A program made the position numbers and the translations under genes. DNA of 64,000 bases, from NCBI GenBank assembly GCA_964567435.1, contig CAZMMQ010000005.1, forward strand, positions 1 through 64,000, read 5' to 3'. Under the pieces are notes generated by a model, which saw only the letters and a program-made list of their open reading frames with translations, did no database searches and was not told the origin of the DNA. Source of the stretch: RFSX01 sp964567435. GTDB lineage: Bacteria > Bacteroidota > Bacteroidia > Chitinophagales > Saprospiraceae. This document shows, piece by piece, positions 54,183 through 63,846 of the stretch (the first letter of the stretch is position 1; each line of letters begins with the position of its first letter).

Positions 54183-54524
54183 TCAATTAAGGTAGCCTCT
54201 TCTAAATATGATACCTTTTTTAGCATCATAGCCAGGTTTGACTCCCCTGTGTATAAGTGCCTGTTTGTAATTAAAGACTCTACTATCAATAATATATATC
54301 TTACATCCGATAGCCTTGTTCAACTCTTCGTGACTATTCCTCCACAAATATGCTAGCTCCTGCGCCGTCGTATTAAAATCTTTCGGCCATTTTTTGCTGA
54401 TTACAATTTCAAGGGTGAATATGCCATTAGAAAAGTCAATCAGTTTTGATGAAAGCCCATATCCGACCCGATAATACATATCGGTCTCCATAAAGTGCTT
54501 TCGATTGATTTCTTCTATATTCAT
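54183..54524 (-). CDS. Hypothetical protein, 113 residues
   Basis: A soluble protein of unknown function, with alternating hydrophobic residues suggesting an alpha/beta fold (IFTLEIVISKKWPKDFN, CKIYIIDSRVFNYKQALI). The C-terminal PGYDAKKGIIFRRGYLN is basic. The longest frame starts with TTG at 54545; the ATG at 54524 (MNIEEINRKHF) is chosen. It has its own terminator downstream and stands alone between recX and the antiporter gene, which supports it being a real transcript. Confidence 0.65.
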   Translation of the reverse strand: MNIEEINRKHFMETDMYYRVGYGLSSKLIDFSNGIFTLEIVISKKWPKDFNTTAQELAYLWRNSHEELNKAIGCKIYIIDSRVFNYKQALIHRGVKPGYDAKKGIIFRRGYLN

Positions 54525-54748
54525 AGCATATTTGAGGGTGCACAAACTATGCCATAAAGCAGGTGATATATATAGCCGATTTAATATGTATAGTTAGCCT
54601 AAACCCCTTATTTTACTTGGTTTACAACGAATGATATAAGACGTATTTTGGATATATTTCATCTATAAAGTATTGAAATAGTAATCCTTAAGGTCAAACT
54701 TTATATTGGCATCTGATTATATTAGCTTGAAAATGAAACGACAGTAAA

Positions 54749-56617
54749 ATGGAAGAATTAGGAGGTGTATTAATCTTAGGAATTTTAGCACAATGGGTCG
54801 CTTGGCGTATTAAAGTGCCTGCTATACTACCCTTATTGCTTATAGGATTGGTGGTAGGACCCTTTTCAACACTCTGGACAGCAGATGGTCTGAAGTTGTT
54901 AGACCCTGTATGGAACGAAGAGCTTGGACATGGCTTGTTTCCTAAGGAACATCTATTTCATTTTGTAGAATTGGCTATAGGCCTGATACTATTCGAGGGT
55001 GGCCTCAGCTTACAACGTGACGAACTCAAGGGAGTAGGTCCCTCTATTATCAATCTGATAACCTTAGGTTCTCTGGTCACTTTTTTGGGAGGAGCGATCT
55101 TAGCCCATTTTATTATGGATTTGAATTGGGCTCTGTCATTTTTGTTTTCAGGTTTGATCATCGTGACAGGCCCTACAGTTATTGGACCAATCCTCAGAAA
55201 TCTACCGCTCAAGCGAAATGTATCAGCCATCCTTAAGTGGGAAGGGATATTGATAGATCCTATTGGCGCCTTAGTGGCCGTTTTGGTTTACGAATTTATC
55301 CATATCTCACATAGTCCTGAATTTGGAGGAGGTGGTGCATTTACGGGAGAAGCATTCAAGCATTTTCTACTGATTTCTCTTGTTGGTACCGCGCTAGGTT
55401 ATTTCTTAGCCCATGTCTTGCGTATATTTCTACAGAAACATTGGGTGCCACACTATTTATTGACAGTATTTACTCTAGCCTTTGTACTAGCTGCATTTGT
55501 GGGTAGTCATAATCTGGTTGCTGATTCTGGCCTTTTGACAGTCGTCGTGCTAGGGATGGTCGTTGGTAATATGGAAATGCCTCATAAGAACGAAATCATC
55601 TATTTTGGAGAATCCATAAGTATATTGCTTATAGCCGTCCTATTTATATTGCTATCAGCTAGTATGAATATTGAAGATCTTAGACTACTTCTAGATTGGA
55701 GAGTTGGACTCCTATTTGCCGCTATCATTTTTGTCCTGAGACCAATTGGTGTCTTTCTCAGTACTATGAAATCCAGCCTCACTACTAATGAAAAACTATT
55801 TGTAAGCTGGGTTGGACCGCGGGGAATTGTCGCTGCAGGTATCGCCTCACTCTTTGGTAGTAAGTTGGCTGCAGAGGGCATTCATGGTGCCGAATATATT
55901 ACACCCCTGGTATTCATGGTCGTACTTGGTACGGTTATACTTAACGCTACTGGAGCAGGTATTATAGCCAAATTGCTTGGTGTACTTCTTGAGAAAAGCA
56001 ATGGCATACTCATGGTCGGTGCTCATAGAGCCAGTCGACTCATCGCCAAGTATCTCAAGGATAATGGCAAACACGTAATCTTAATTGATAGCAATACAGG
56101 CAACATAGACAAAGCACATGACGAAGGTATAGATGCCTTTACTGTAGATATCTATAAGGATGATTTGAGAAATAATGCCGATCTTAATGATGTAGGTATA
56201 TTGATGGCTATGACGGGAAGTGCAGAGGTCAACGAGTACACTTTGAGTAATCTCACTAAAGATTTTGGAGAAAACGGCGCTTACAGATTAACTTCTGTCA
56301 ATGAACTTCAAAATCCAGAATCAGTCAGTCCTCATAATCTTTTCTCTAAAAATGATGATTTTATCAATCTACTTGAAGTCGCCAGAGATTACCCTTCGAT
56401 ATCTGAGATAGATATTAATAGTGCAGAAGAACTCAATCAATTATTGTCCCAGATTAATGAACAGGAAAAAGCTATTCCTCTATTTATCAAACGAGCAGAA
56501 TCAGGAGAATTTGATATTGTCTTATCTGGAAATAATGGCCAAAACCTGACTTACATGGAAGGTGATAAACTTATTTACCTAGGAAAATTCAATCACTCTG
56601 TAGAACCCGTAGAATGA
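54749..56617 (+). CDS. Cation/proton antiporter with RCK-type C-terminal domain
   Basis: A 622-residue protein of the CPA1 (NhaP/YjcE-like) group. Twelve or so hydrophobic segments lie in residues 1-410, with IVTGPTVIGPILRN and WEGILIDPIGALVA (the ion-binding aspartate). A Rossmann-like TrkA-N/RCK region follows (GILMVGAHRASRLIAKYL, then HVILIDSNTGNIDKA), which in relatives binds nucleotides and gates transport. It exports sodium or potassium for protons across the inner membrane. The last four bases overlap the ATG of the next gene. Confidence 0.92.
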   Translation: MEELGGVLILGILAQWVAWRIKVPAILPLLLIGLVVGPFSTLWTADGLKLLDPVWNEELGHGLFPKEHLFHFVELAIGLILFEGGLSLQRDELKGVGPSIINLITLGSLVTFLGGAILAHFIMDLNWALSFLFSGLIIVTGPTVIGPILRNLPLKRNVSAILKWEGILIDPIGALVAVLVYEFIHISHSPEFGGGGAFTGEAFKHFLLISLVGTALGYFLAHVLRIFLQKHWVPHYLLTVFTLAFVLAAFVGSHNLVADSGLLTVVVLGMVVGNMEMPHKNEIIYFGESISILLIAVLFILLSASMNIEDLRLLLDWRVGLLFAAIIFVLRPIGVFLSTMKSSLTTNEKLFVSWVGPRGIVAAGIASLFGSKLAAEGIHGAEYITPLVFMVVLGTVILNATGAGIIAKLLGVLLEKSNGILMVGAHRASRLIAKYLKDNGKHVILIDSNTGNIDKAHDEGIDAFTVDIYKDDLRNNADLNDVGILMAMTGSAEVNEYTLSNLTKDFGENGAYRLTSVNELQNPESVSPHNLFSKNDDFINLLEVARDYPSISEIDINSAEELNQLLSQINEQEKAIPLFIKRAESGEFDIVLSGNNGQNLTYMEGDKLIYLGKFNHSVEPVE

Positions 56618-57696
56618 AGATCAAGGCCTCACTAATCACTTTGTATTTGATATTGGTGACGGCAACTGGAGGTCTCTCTCAAGAGAATAGCTGTAGTGAG
56701 TTGGGGGTATGGGTCTGGCATATAGAGCAGACTGGTATGACCCATTCACAATTAGCTAACAATTTAAGCAACAGAGGTGTGAAAAGAGTCTATGTAAAAG
56801 TGGCCGATGGCACTAATAATCCAACTAGCTGGCCTGAAGTAGTTGACCAAGAATTGGTATCAAGTTATAAAAGTAAAGATTTGAGTATTTGGGGTTGGTC
56901 GTATAACTACCCCACTTCAGATTTTAAAAGACAAGCTGATGCATTGTATCAGGCAGCAGAGACGGGATATGATGGTTTCGTAGTCGATGTAGAAATGGAG
57001 TTTGACAACAATCCGCAAGCATTAGATGCCTTATTTTTCGCTTTTCATGAGGCTAAACTAAGAGCCATAGCTGATGGTCACACTACTATGGACTTCCAAC
57101 TCTACTGCACAACTTGGGGTAATCCCAAAGATCACCTATTCAGCATTTCATCTATTGATCCATATGTAGATGGATTTATGCCACAGACTTATGTAGAGTT
57201 TTGGGGACCTTCATTTGTATCAGACATCACTTTCTGGATAGAAGAAGGTAACAAAGAGTATGTTGATCTCGGAGCTACAAAACCTATTCATCACATAGTA
57301 TCTAAAGTAACAGAAGTGATGACAGCAGATCATATCAATGAATTTATTACTGCCTCAGGATCTGAAACCAGTATATGGAGGGTGCCTGGATCTTCAGTAC
57401 CCTTCACTGTATGGGAGGATTGGAATGGCGTAGATTGGAACCGCAATTTCTGCACACCAACTTCTACTGACGATATTTTAGACCGTAGACTGATGGCTTA
57501 CCCTAATCCAACATCAGGGCTTGTTTATTTAAGCCACAATGTAGATGGATACAAATTATCAGACGCTATAGGTCGCTTAGTGCGCTCATCTAATAAAAGA
57601 TCAAATATTATAGATATCACTACTTTACGAGCAGGTATTTATGTCCTAAGATTGGGCGAAGCATTGCAGCAACCCATCATGATTGTTAAACACTAA
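56614..57696 (+). CDS. Secreted glycosidase-like TIM-barrel protein with T9SS tail
   Basis: A 360-residue protein with signal peptide (to about residue 22, GGLSQE). The barrel begins GVWVWHIEQTGMTHSQLANN, contains RVYVKVADGTN, WGWSYNYP and the acidic strand DGFVVDVEMEF, where catalytic residues of glycosidase-like barrels usually lie. Then VDGFMPQTYVEFWG. A type A T9SS domain ends the protein (YPNPTSGLVYLSHN, then GIYVLRLGEALQQP). I cannot assign a glycoside hydrolase family. It starts by ATGA overlap within the antiporter stop, unusual for a surface protein beside a transporter; a terminator follows. Confidence 0.8.
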   Translation: MKIKASLITLYLILVTATGGLSQENSCSELGVWVWHIEQTGMTHSQLANNLSNRGVKRVYVKVADGTNNPTSWPEVVDQELVSSYKSKDLSIWGWSYNYPTSDFKRQADALYQAAETGYDGFVVDVEMEFDNNPQALDALFFAFHEAKLRAIADGHTTMDFQLYCTTWGNPKDHLFSISSIDPYVDGFMPQTYVEFWGPSFVSDITFWIEEGNKEYVDLGATKPIHHIVSKVTEVMTADHINEFITASGSETSIWRVPGSSVPFTVWEDWNGVDWNRNFCTPTSTDDILDRRLMAYPNPTSGLVYLSHNVDGYKLSDAIGRLVRSSNKRSNIIDITTLRAGIYVLRLGEALQQPIMIVKH

Positions 57697-57726
57697 GTTC
57701 TAAATTCCAGCATATGCCTAACAAAA

Positions 57727-57761
57727 AAAAGAGTTATACAGGGTTGCTGCATAACTCTTTT
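57727..57761. terminator. Bidirectional terminator
   Basis: AAAAGAGTTAT (57727-57737) pairs with ATAACTCTTTT (57751-57761), with CAG/CTG closing the stem after one A-C mismatch. T runs occur on both strands. It lies between convergent genes. Confidence 0.8.
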
Positions 57762-57786
57762 CGTTTTATTTTCTGAAATTAAATGA

Positions 57787-58482
57787 CTATTCCTTGGTGA
57801 GTCTAATGACCTTTAATGTTTCTTGTTTTCTATCCAAAAGTCTTACTAGGTAAAAACCATTTTCTAAGTTAGACACATCATGTACCTTTCCTGACCTGTG
57901 GTTATCTGAATAGATATTTTTACCAATGATATTGAAAATAGCGACTGAAGCAACATTGCTATCATCAGCTACTTGAAACATGTCTACTGTTGGGTTAGGA
58001 TAAAGAATCAGACTCTCACTTTCACCTGCATCTACTGTACTGGTTGTTGTAGTCTCTGCAATGAAAGTTAAAACTAATTCCTTTATTACTACAGGATTGT
58101 TTGATTCACATTCTTCTATCAATCTATAAACAACATCATGCTCACCAGCCACACCATTTGCTTTGACCTCTACCTTATACCAAGGGATTGATTCTCCAGC
58201 TTCAAGGATATTAACGCCACTGCACGGAGCTGATTCCGTACCATCTGGATAACATATATTGGAATCACAAATAGAGAATACCCATTCTCTAGGCACATTT
58301 GGCCCTTTGTATAACTCCCAATAAAATCTTGCTTGCTCTGTTCCTATATTAGAAACACTGAACTCATATTTGATATCCCCAGTCGCAGGACCATTAAGCT
58401 TAACCTCTTCAATCATTTCTAGCTCTTGGCCAAAAAGTGAACTGCTTAGGAAAGCTAGTAGGATTATCGAATATAATTTCAT
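57787..58482 (-). CDS. Secreted protein with T9SS tail, unknown function
   Basis: A 231-residue protein. The ATG at 58482 (MKLYSIILLAFLSSSLFGQ) opens a clean signal peptide; the longer frame from 58512 would bury it. Residues 22-150 look like an immunoglobulin-like beta sandwich (GDIKYEFSVSNIGTEQARFY, CSGVNILEAGESIPWYKV) with four cysteines. The last 75 residues are a type A T9SS domain (LILYPNPTVDMFQVADD, NGFYLVRLLDR). Surface or released; role unknown. Confidence 0.8.
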   Translation of the reverse strand: MKLYSIILLAFLSSSLFGQELEMIEEVKLNGPATGDIKYEFSVSNIGTEQARFYWELYKGPNVPREWVFSICDSNICYPDGTESAPCSGVNILEAGESIPWYKVEVKANGVAGEHDVVYRLIEECESNNPVVIKELVLTFIAETTTTSTVDAGESESLILYPNPTVDMFQVADDSNVASVAIFNIIGKNIYSDNHRSGKVHDVSNLENGFYLVRLLDRKQETLKVIRLTKE

Positions 58483-58634
58483 AGAAATCTTATTATTACA
58501 AATATAGAACAATAAAAAATGAGTTTCCCCATTATAAGACGATAAGTTAGCTCAAATAAGCGCTAATAATTTCTTAAAAGGATAGCTGACGACAAGCACT
58601 TTACTTTTTCATGAACTTGGGCAACGTCAAATCA

Positions 58635-60569
58635 TTATTTCATAATACTGAATTTTCGAGCCACTATGCCACTTAAGTGATTGATAATCAGTGTATAATA
58701 TCCTGAGTCATACTCCTCTACATTCAGCGTCATATCTAAACCTTCACCAGTTGTTTCAGCAGACATTTTGGAGACTAGTTGATTTGACATATTATATATT
58801 TCTATAACAAAATTTTCAGCTCTCAATCTTTCTGCCTTCAAATGTAAGATTGAAGAGGTTGGATTGGGGTAAATGTCTACACCAATCTGTGAAAATGATG
58901 CTGCAGTTGAACTCACAAAATTGAGAAAATCTTGTTTGGCTGATACTATCTCGCCTGTCTCTACATCGACTATATAGCCAACCAATCTGATATTTCGATC
59001 ATCAAAAATAGAAGGTAGTACATAGTCTATTTCAAAGGAGGTCGATTCTTGAAAATTTAGCGTCTCAAATGAACCAATAAGGCCATCGTAACCTCCAATT
59101 ACATCTCTTACCACATTATTATATATCAATTCTTCAGCTGGCACAGGGTCTGGAAGTAGTTGCCAATTAACGCCATCTATTCCAACTAATGGAACATCAA
59201 ATGCATCCTGGCTGTAATTATTAGCTTGAGCAAAGTCTGGGGTAGTTCCTCTAACCAGATTTTCGACTACAAATAGCCCAAATCTATAATCAGACTCATC
59301 CATTGTAGTCAGAGCCTGAGCTTCGAATTGTATGTCTAATTGTCTTGCAACAGGGTCAAAGGTATTAGTAAAGTCAAATATGGCGGGACTTACTGCAACA
59401 GCGCTAAAGTCATTCTCAACAAAACCAGATACAGATCCTGGTAACACAGACTGCAATCTATTAATTGCCAAAGAAGGATATCCAGCAAAGCCTTCAATAT
59501 TTTCTATACCTAAACTTGCTACAACATTTTCCATTGGATCTTGGTCATGGATAGAGACGACGATGGCATCAGGAAATAAAAAATTGATAAGTAGCTTTTC
59601 TGTCAAACCTTCTGGACACCATCCACAGGTTGTACTTGTGGCTTCTTCTATTATTAAAGTCCTCTCCACGGGATCAGTAATTGGAATCACGGTGTGATTT
59701 GGTGAAAAACCAAGCTCAGCACCATCATTGGTAAGTACCCGTATATCAAAGTCAAATCGCTGTGGATTAGTTAAATCTATCGTCTGAGAAAAAACAAATG
59801 ATTCTGTATCAGTCGGATTCAGTGAGATATTATCAATAATAAGTTGCTCGGAAGCTTCCCCATTCATCTCCATCTGTAAGGTCAGTTCAGTCATTGTCTC
59901 TGTTCCTGTATTCGTCACAATAACTTCAAACTTCAAATCACTTATGTCTTGATATCTTGGACAACTGACACTTACAAGTTCGCCCGAAAGCCCAGATGGA
60001 CTTCGTATGGCAAGAAAGTCATCAATCGCCAAAGCAAACTTGTCGGTACCATTTTGCTGAATCCCAACATGGATTGTTGACCCCGCATAGGAGTCTAATG
60101 CTATAACGTGTGTAGTTTGATTGGGAGATTCATCCACTACTTCCATAATTAATTCAGTAAAATCTACTATGTCACTTCCAGTTGTAGATATCCATATATT
60201 ATAGGATTCCAACCTACTCCCTTCCCCGCTCAAGGAATTGGCTTTCCAGCTTATACGAGCACCCTGATCCGGAATTGTTATCGCAGGTGAAATCAACCAA
60301 TTATCAGCCATACCTCCACCATCAAAGGCAGATACACCTACAGCTCTGATATCATTTGGACCATTAACTGGAATGACATTGAATGCCCCACTTAATCCTT
60401 GGAATGTAGCCTCTAGAGGTAACAAATCATTATCGATTGTTACAAAAGGAGTTAGGGCATTATCCTGAAAATTAACATAGAGTAGTGTATCCTGTGCATG
60501 AACTTGACTTATGCTTAACATCAATATCATAACAAAGAATAGTCTCTTACTGGCCTTTAAATTTTGCAT
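58635..60569 (-). CDS. Choice-of-anchor-J/Omp28-like T9SS protein
   Basis: A protein of about 644 residues. The signal peptide is MQNLKASKRLFFVMILMLSI, ending VHAQ. A choice-of-anchor-J (cleaved adhesin) domain follows (about 30-185, GMADNWLISPAITIPDQGA). Then a CARDB-like part (SDLKFEVIVTNTGTETMTEL) and an Omp28/thioredoxin-fold domain with ATSTTCGWCPEG, a CxxC pair as in redox proteins. The end is a type A T9SS domain (IYPNPTSSILHLKAERL). TTG at 60587 is the alternative start. It is two genes with 60590-62260 of the same design, likely a tandem pair. Confidence 0.82.
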   Translation of the reverse strand: MQNLKASKRLFFVMILMLSISQVHAQDTLLYVNFQDNALTPFVTIDNDLLPLEATFQGLSGAFNVIPVNGPNDIRAVGVSAFDGGGMADNWLISPAITIPDQGARISWKANSLSGEGSRLESYNIWISTTGSDIVDFTELIMEVVDESPNQTTHVIALDSYAGSTIHVGIQQNGTDKFALAIDDFLAIRSPSGLSGELVSVSCPRYQDISDLKFEVIVTNTGTETMTELTLQMEMNGEASEQLIIDNISLNPTDTESFVFSQTIDLTNPQRFDFDIRVLTNDGAELGFSPNHTVIPITDPVERTLIIEEATSTTCGWCPEGLTEKLLINFLFPDAIVVSIHDQDPMENVVASLGIENIEGFAGYPSLAINRLQSVLPGSVSGFVENDFSAVAVSPAIFDFTNTFDPVARQLDIQFEAQALTTMDESDYRFGLFVVENLVRGTTPDFAQANNYSQDAFDVPLVGIDGVNWQLLPDPVPAEELIYNNVVRDVIGGYDGLIGSFETLNFQESTSFEIDYVLPSIFDDRNIRLVGYIVDVETGEIVSAKQDFLNFVSSTAASFSQIGVDIYPNPTSSILHLKAERLRAENFVIEIYNMSNQLVSKMSAETTGEGLDMTLNVEEYDSGYYTLIINHLSGIVARKFSIMK

Positions 60570-60589
60570 GCTAGTAGTTTCGCTCAAAA

Positions 60590-62260
60590 TTAATGTATTA
60601 TAATTTTCTTTATTTCATATCTATCTCTCGATGAGATTCTTATCAGATATAAACCTCGATCTAAGTGACCTAAGTCCAATTGTATTGTTGAGGTCGAGAC
60701 CACTTGCTTAGATTCTATTTCTTCTCCATCTACAGACATTATTGAAATCCCTACTGGGTCTTTCTGGTCGCTAATTAGATCTATTGCGACATCACCTGAG
60801 CTCGGATTTGGATATAAGACGACTTGATTATTTTCATTCGAATTATCTGTACTTGTAATGCCCTCTATACAAGATTCCAATTCAGGTTGCCAAAAATCAA
60901 ATGAGGGCGGCTGTGGAATACCAATCTGAACAGCAAGGACTTCGGAATCTGCTACATTTTCAGGATTAGGACATATCATAACAAAATATGGTAGTTCGCC
61001 CGTGTTGAGGCCATGTATATCATTAAAGTGCAGGCGATATAGTTCGTTCTCAGATGTAAAGGCTACCTTAGGATAGGTGGCTCCCCATCCCAAACTATTA
61101 ACAATATCATTGTCATCGCTTGGCTCTATATCTATACCAATAACTTCCAAATCTCCATCACCACTTCCATTTCGTACATACCAGTCATTGAGAATGGGGG
61201 TTGTAATTTGACAGGGTGTGCACCATGAGGCAAAGAAATCCAGTACTATGGTTTTATTCTGAGCTAATAACTCATGGACATTAATTAACTCTCCCTTGGA
61301 ATCGACCACATCATAATTAGGTACTGAGGGGAATATGCTCACTGTACCTTCTAGAGGTTCTGGAAAGGCTATACTATTAACTACAATATTTGTGATAGTA
61401 TAACTTTGATTCTCACCAACACCATATTCTAGTAGCGTTTCTGATTGAATAGTAAAAGTTTGCCCAGGTAATAATTCAATCTGGTGGTTTTCCATATAGA
61501 CGTTGCCCATAGCTTCTATATCAAAAGATACGTCAGAAATAATATCTGTTCCCACATTCACAAAGTCAATCAGAACTTGCTTAGACCCAGAAAGTCCAGC
61601 ATCTATATTGAAACCAGCTTCCAAAAAAGTCGTTTGACTTAAGGTAACCCTATTAATTCTGGCATCAATTGGCAAACTTGTTCTTACAATAACATCATCC
61701 AGAGCAAGTGCTTGCTTATTATTGGAATTATTACGGAAGGCCAGGTGAACTGATTGTCCCTCATACAAACTCAAATCTAAGATTCTGAAAGTGGGATTCT
61801 CGAACTCTGCAACGACTTCAAAGATTGGTGTAAAACTATCTAAATCAGTACCAGAAGTAGAGATCAAGACTTGATACCCATCTCTAAAACTTGGATTTAA
61901 TGAGAAAGCACGCCACTCCATCACTGTGCTAGCTCGTATATCGATGAGCGGAGTAATAAGCCAATCATCAGCAGTACCAATTGGATTAAACCAAGAAGGA
62001 CTTACGGCTGTAATGTTATTTTGCGATAAACCTACAGCAGACCATTGGGAAGGAGAATTGGGAATACCTAAGTCCTCAGCCAAAGCATCAGCAACAATAA
62101 GACCATCATTATCTATAGAAATCATATTTCCCAGGCCATTTTCAAAATCCTGCGTAAATAAAATTTCTACTTGAGCTTTTAAATCATTAGCTACTGACAC
62201 AGAAACAATGAGAATCAATAGAGGCGCTAGTCTCATAAAGTTATATAGATAATATTTCAT
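60590..62260 (-). CDS. Choice-of-anchor-J/thioredoxin T9SS protein
   Basis: A protein of about 556 residues with a signal peptide (MRLAPLLILIVSVSVANDLK region). A choice-of-anchor-J domain (IGTADDWLITPLIDIRASTV) is followed by a beta-sandwich part and then a thioredoxin-like domain with FFASWCTPCQITTPIL (CxxC), as in TlpA-type redoxins. A type A T9SS domain closes it (YPNPSSGDVAIDL, then GLYLIRISS). The ATG at 62260 is chosen over TTG 62284 and ATG 62266. Its stop is 20 bases before the ATG of the next, similar gene. A surface thiol-disulfide role is inferred. Confidence 0.82.
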   Translation of the reverse strand: MKYYLYNFMRLAPLLILIVSVSVANDLKAQVEILFTQDFENGLGNMISIDNDGLIVADALAEDLGIPNSPSQWSAVGLSQNNITAVSPSWFNPIGTADDWLITPLIDIRASTVMEWRAFSLNPSFRDGYQVLISTSGTDLDSFTPIFEVVAEFENPTFRILDLSLYEGQSVHLAFRNNSNNKQALALDDVIVRTSLPIDARINRVTLSQTTFLEAGFNIDAGLSGSKQVLIDFVNVGTDIISDVSFDIEAMGNVYMENHQIELLPGQTFTIQSETLLEYGVGENQSYTITNIVVNSIAFPEPLEGTVSIFPSVPNYDVVDSKGELINVHELLAQNKTIVLDFFASWCTPCQITTPILNDWYVRNGSGDGDLEVIGIDIEPSDDNDIVNSLGWGATYPKVAFTSENELYRLHFNDIHGLNTGELPYFVMICPNPENVADSEVLAVQIGIPQPPSFDFWQPELESCIEGITSTDNSNENNQVVLYPNPSSGDVAIDLISDQKDPVGISIMSVDGEEIESKQVVSTSTIQLDLGHLDRGLYLIRISSRDRYEIKKIIIH

Positions 62261-62493
62261 AATCATAAATGTACCCGCTGTCAATTTGTTATAAAGAAAT
62301 AGCGAGTGTCAATGGTATTGATATTTATTTTAATAAAACGTTTTACAAAATACCTATGAGGCCAAAAAGAAAATTAGATTTGTATTTTAACATGTTATAA
62401 TTTCTTTAATAAAACAACCTAAGATATCCTTCAATCATTATAAGGATGTTACTAAGTAAAATTCAACTTTATTCACATCTTGATTTGTCAAAC

Positions 62494-63834
62494 ATGAAAA
62501 TAGTTATTATTGGAAATGGGATTAGCGGGATTACTTGTGCTCGCTGGTGCAGAAAGTTAGGAGATGAAGAAATAACTGTCATTTCTTCAGAAACTGAATT
62601 CTTTTACTCTAGAACAGCACTAATGTATGTCTATATGGGTCACATGAGGGCTGAGGACGTCAAGCCATATGAAGATTGGTTCTGGAAGAAAAATCGCATC
62701 GACCTTCTACAAGCTCATGTCACAGATATCAATTGGGACAATAAATCATTAACAACAAAGGATGGTCAGACCATTTCTTATGACAAATTGGTCTTAGCCC
62801 TTGGATCAAAATCTAACAAATTTGGCTGGCCAGGTCAAGACTTGAAAGGTGTAGGAGGACTCTACCTTTGGCAAGACTTAGAAAATATGGAAGCATACAC
62901 GCCTGGACTCAAAAGAGCGGTGATATGTGGAGGTGGACTAATAGGTATAGAGATGGCAGAAATGTTCAGGTCCAGAAATATTGACGTGACTATGCTTGTA
63001 AGAGAATCATCGTACTGGAATAATATACTTCCTGCTGAAGAATCAGAAATGATAAGTCGTCACATAAAGCATCATCACATAGACTTAAGACTTGGGGTGA
63101 ATCTTGAAGAGATTCACGATGATGGTACAGGCACTGCCAATGCAGTGACCGTCAAAGAGACTGGCGAAAAAATCTCATGCGGATATGTAGGTCTAACTGC
63201 CGGTGTAAGTCCTAACATAAGCTTCTTAAAAGATACTGGATTAGATATAGGCAGAGGCATCAAGGTCAATGATAAATTAGAAACCAATATCAAAGATGTC
63301 TATGCCATTGGAGACTGTGCAGAGTTATCAGATCCTCAGCCTGGACGGCGAGGGGTAGAAGCGATCTGGTACACAGGTAGGATGATGGGTGAAACAGCAG
63401 CTTATAATATCAATGGCAAGCCAAAATCCTATGACCCTGGCATTTGGTTCAATAGTGCTAAATTCTTAGATATAGAATATCAGGTATATGGTGAAGTACC
63501 GGGACAAATGCCAGAAGATATGGCTACACTATACTGGGAACACGCTGATGGAGAAAAGAGTATAAGAATCAACTATGACAAAGCGGATAAGCACATTCGA
63601 GGCTTCAACCTTATGGGAGTTCGATACCGACATGAGGTATGTGAAAAATGGCTTGCCAATAAGACACATGTAGAGGAGGTATTACAAAATCTAGGTCTTG
63701 CTAATTTTGACCCAGAATTTTATGAAGAGTATGAGAATGATGTCATCAACTTATACAATAAGCAAGAAGGATCAAATATTACCCTCAAAACCAAAAGAGG
63801 ATTAGATAAAGTCCTTTCATTTCTAAAAAGATAA
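62494..63834 (+). CDS. FAD-dependent pyridine nucleotide-disulfide-type oxidoreductase
   Basis: A 446-residue flavoprotein. The FAD-binding start MKIVIIGNGISGITCARWC fixes the ATG at 62494, 16 codons into the longest frame. ALGSKSNKFG, the NAD(P)H-binding GGGLIGIEMAEMFRSRNIDV and the FAD-binding DVYAIGDCAEL follow. The nearest relatives are nitrite-reductase NirB-like or rubredoxin-reductase-like NAD(P)H oxidoreductases. The electron acceptor is unknown; a membrane-anchored protein starts 12 bases downstream and may be the partner. Confidence 0.88.
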   Translation: MKIVIIGNGISGITCARWCRKLGDEEITVISSETEFFYSRTALMYVYMGHMRAEDVKPYEDWFWKKNRIDLLQAHVTDINWDNKSLTTKDGQTISYDKLVLALGSKSNKFGWPGQDLKGVGGLYLWQDLENMEAYTPGLKRAVICGGGLIGIEMAEMFRSRNIDVTMLVRESSYWNNILPAEESEMISRHIKHHHIDLRLGVNLEEIHDDGTGTANAVTVKETGEKISCGYVGLTAGVSPNISFLKDTGLDIGRGIKVNDKLETNIKDVYAIGDCAELSDPQPGRRGVEAIWYTGRMMGETAAYNINGKPKSYDPGIWFNSAKFLDIEYQVYGEVPGQMPEDMATLYWEHADGEKSIRINYDKADKHIRGFNLMGVRYRHEVCEKWLANKTHVEEVLQNLGLANFDPEFYEEYENDVINLYNKQEGSNITLKTKRGLDKVLSFLKR

Positions 63835-63846
63835 TATCCAGATCAA

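Noticed and set aside
59332..59697. 121-codon plus-strand frame
   Set aside because: Antisense to the T9SS protein gene 58635-60569, which has clear domains.
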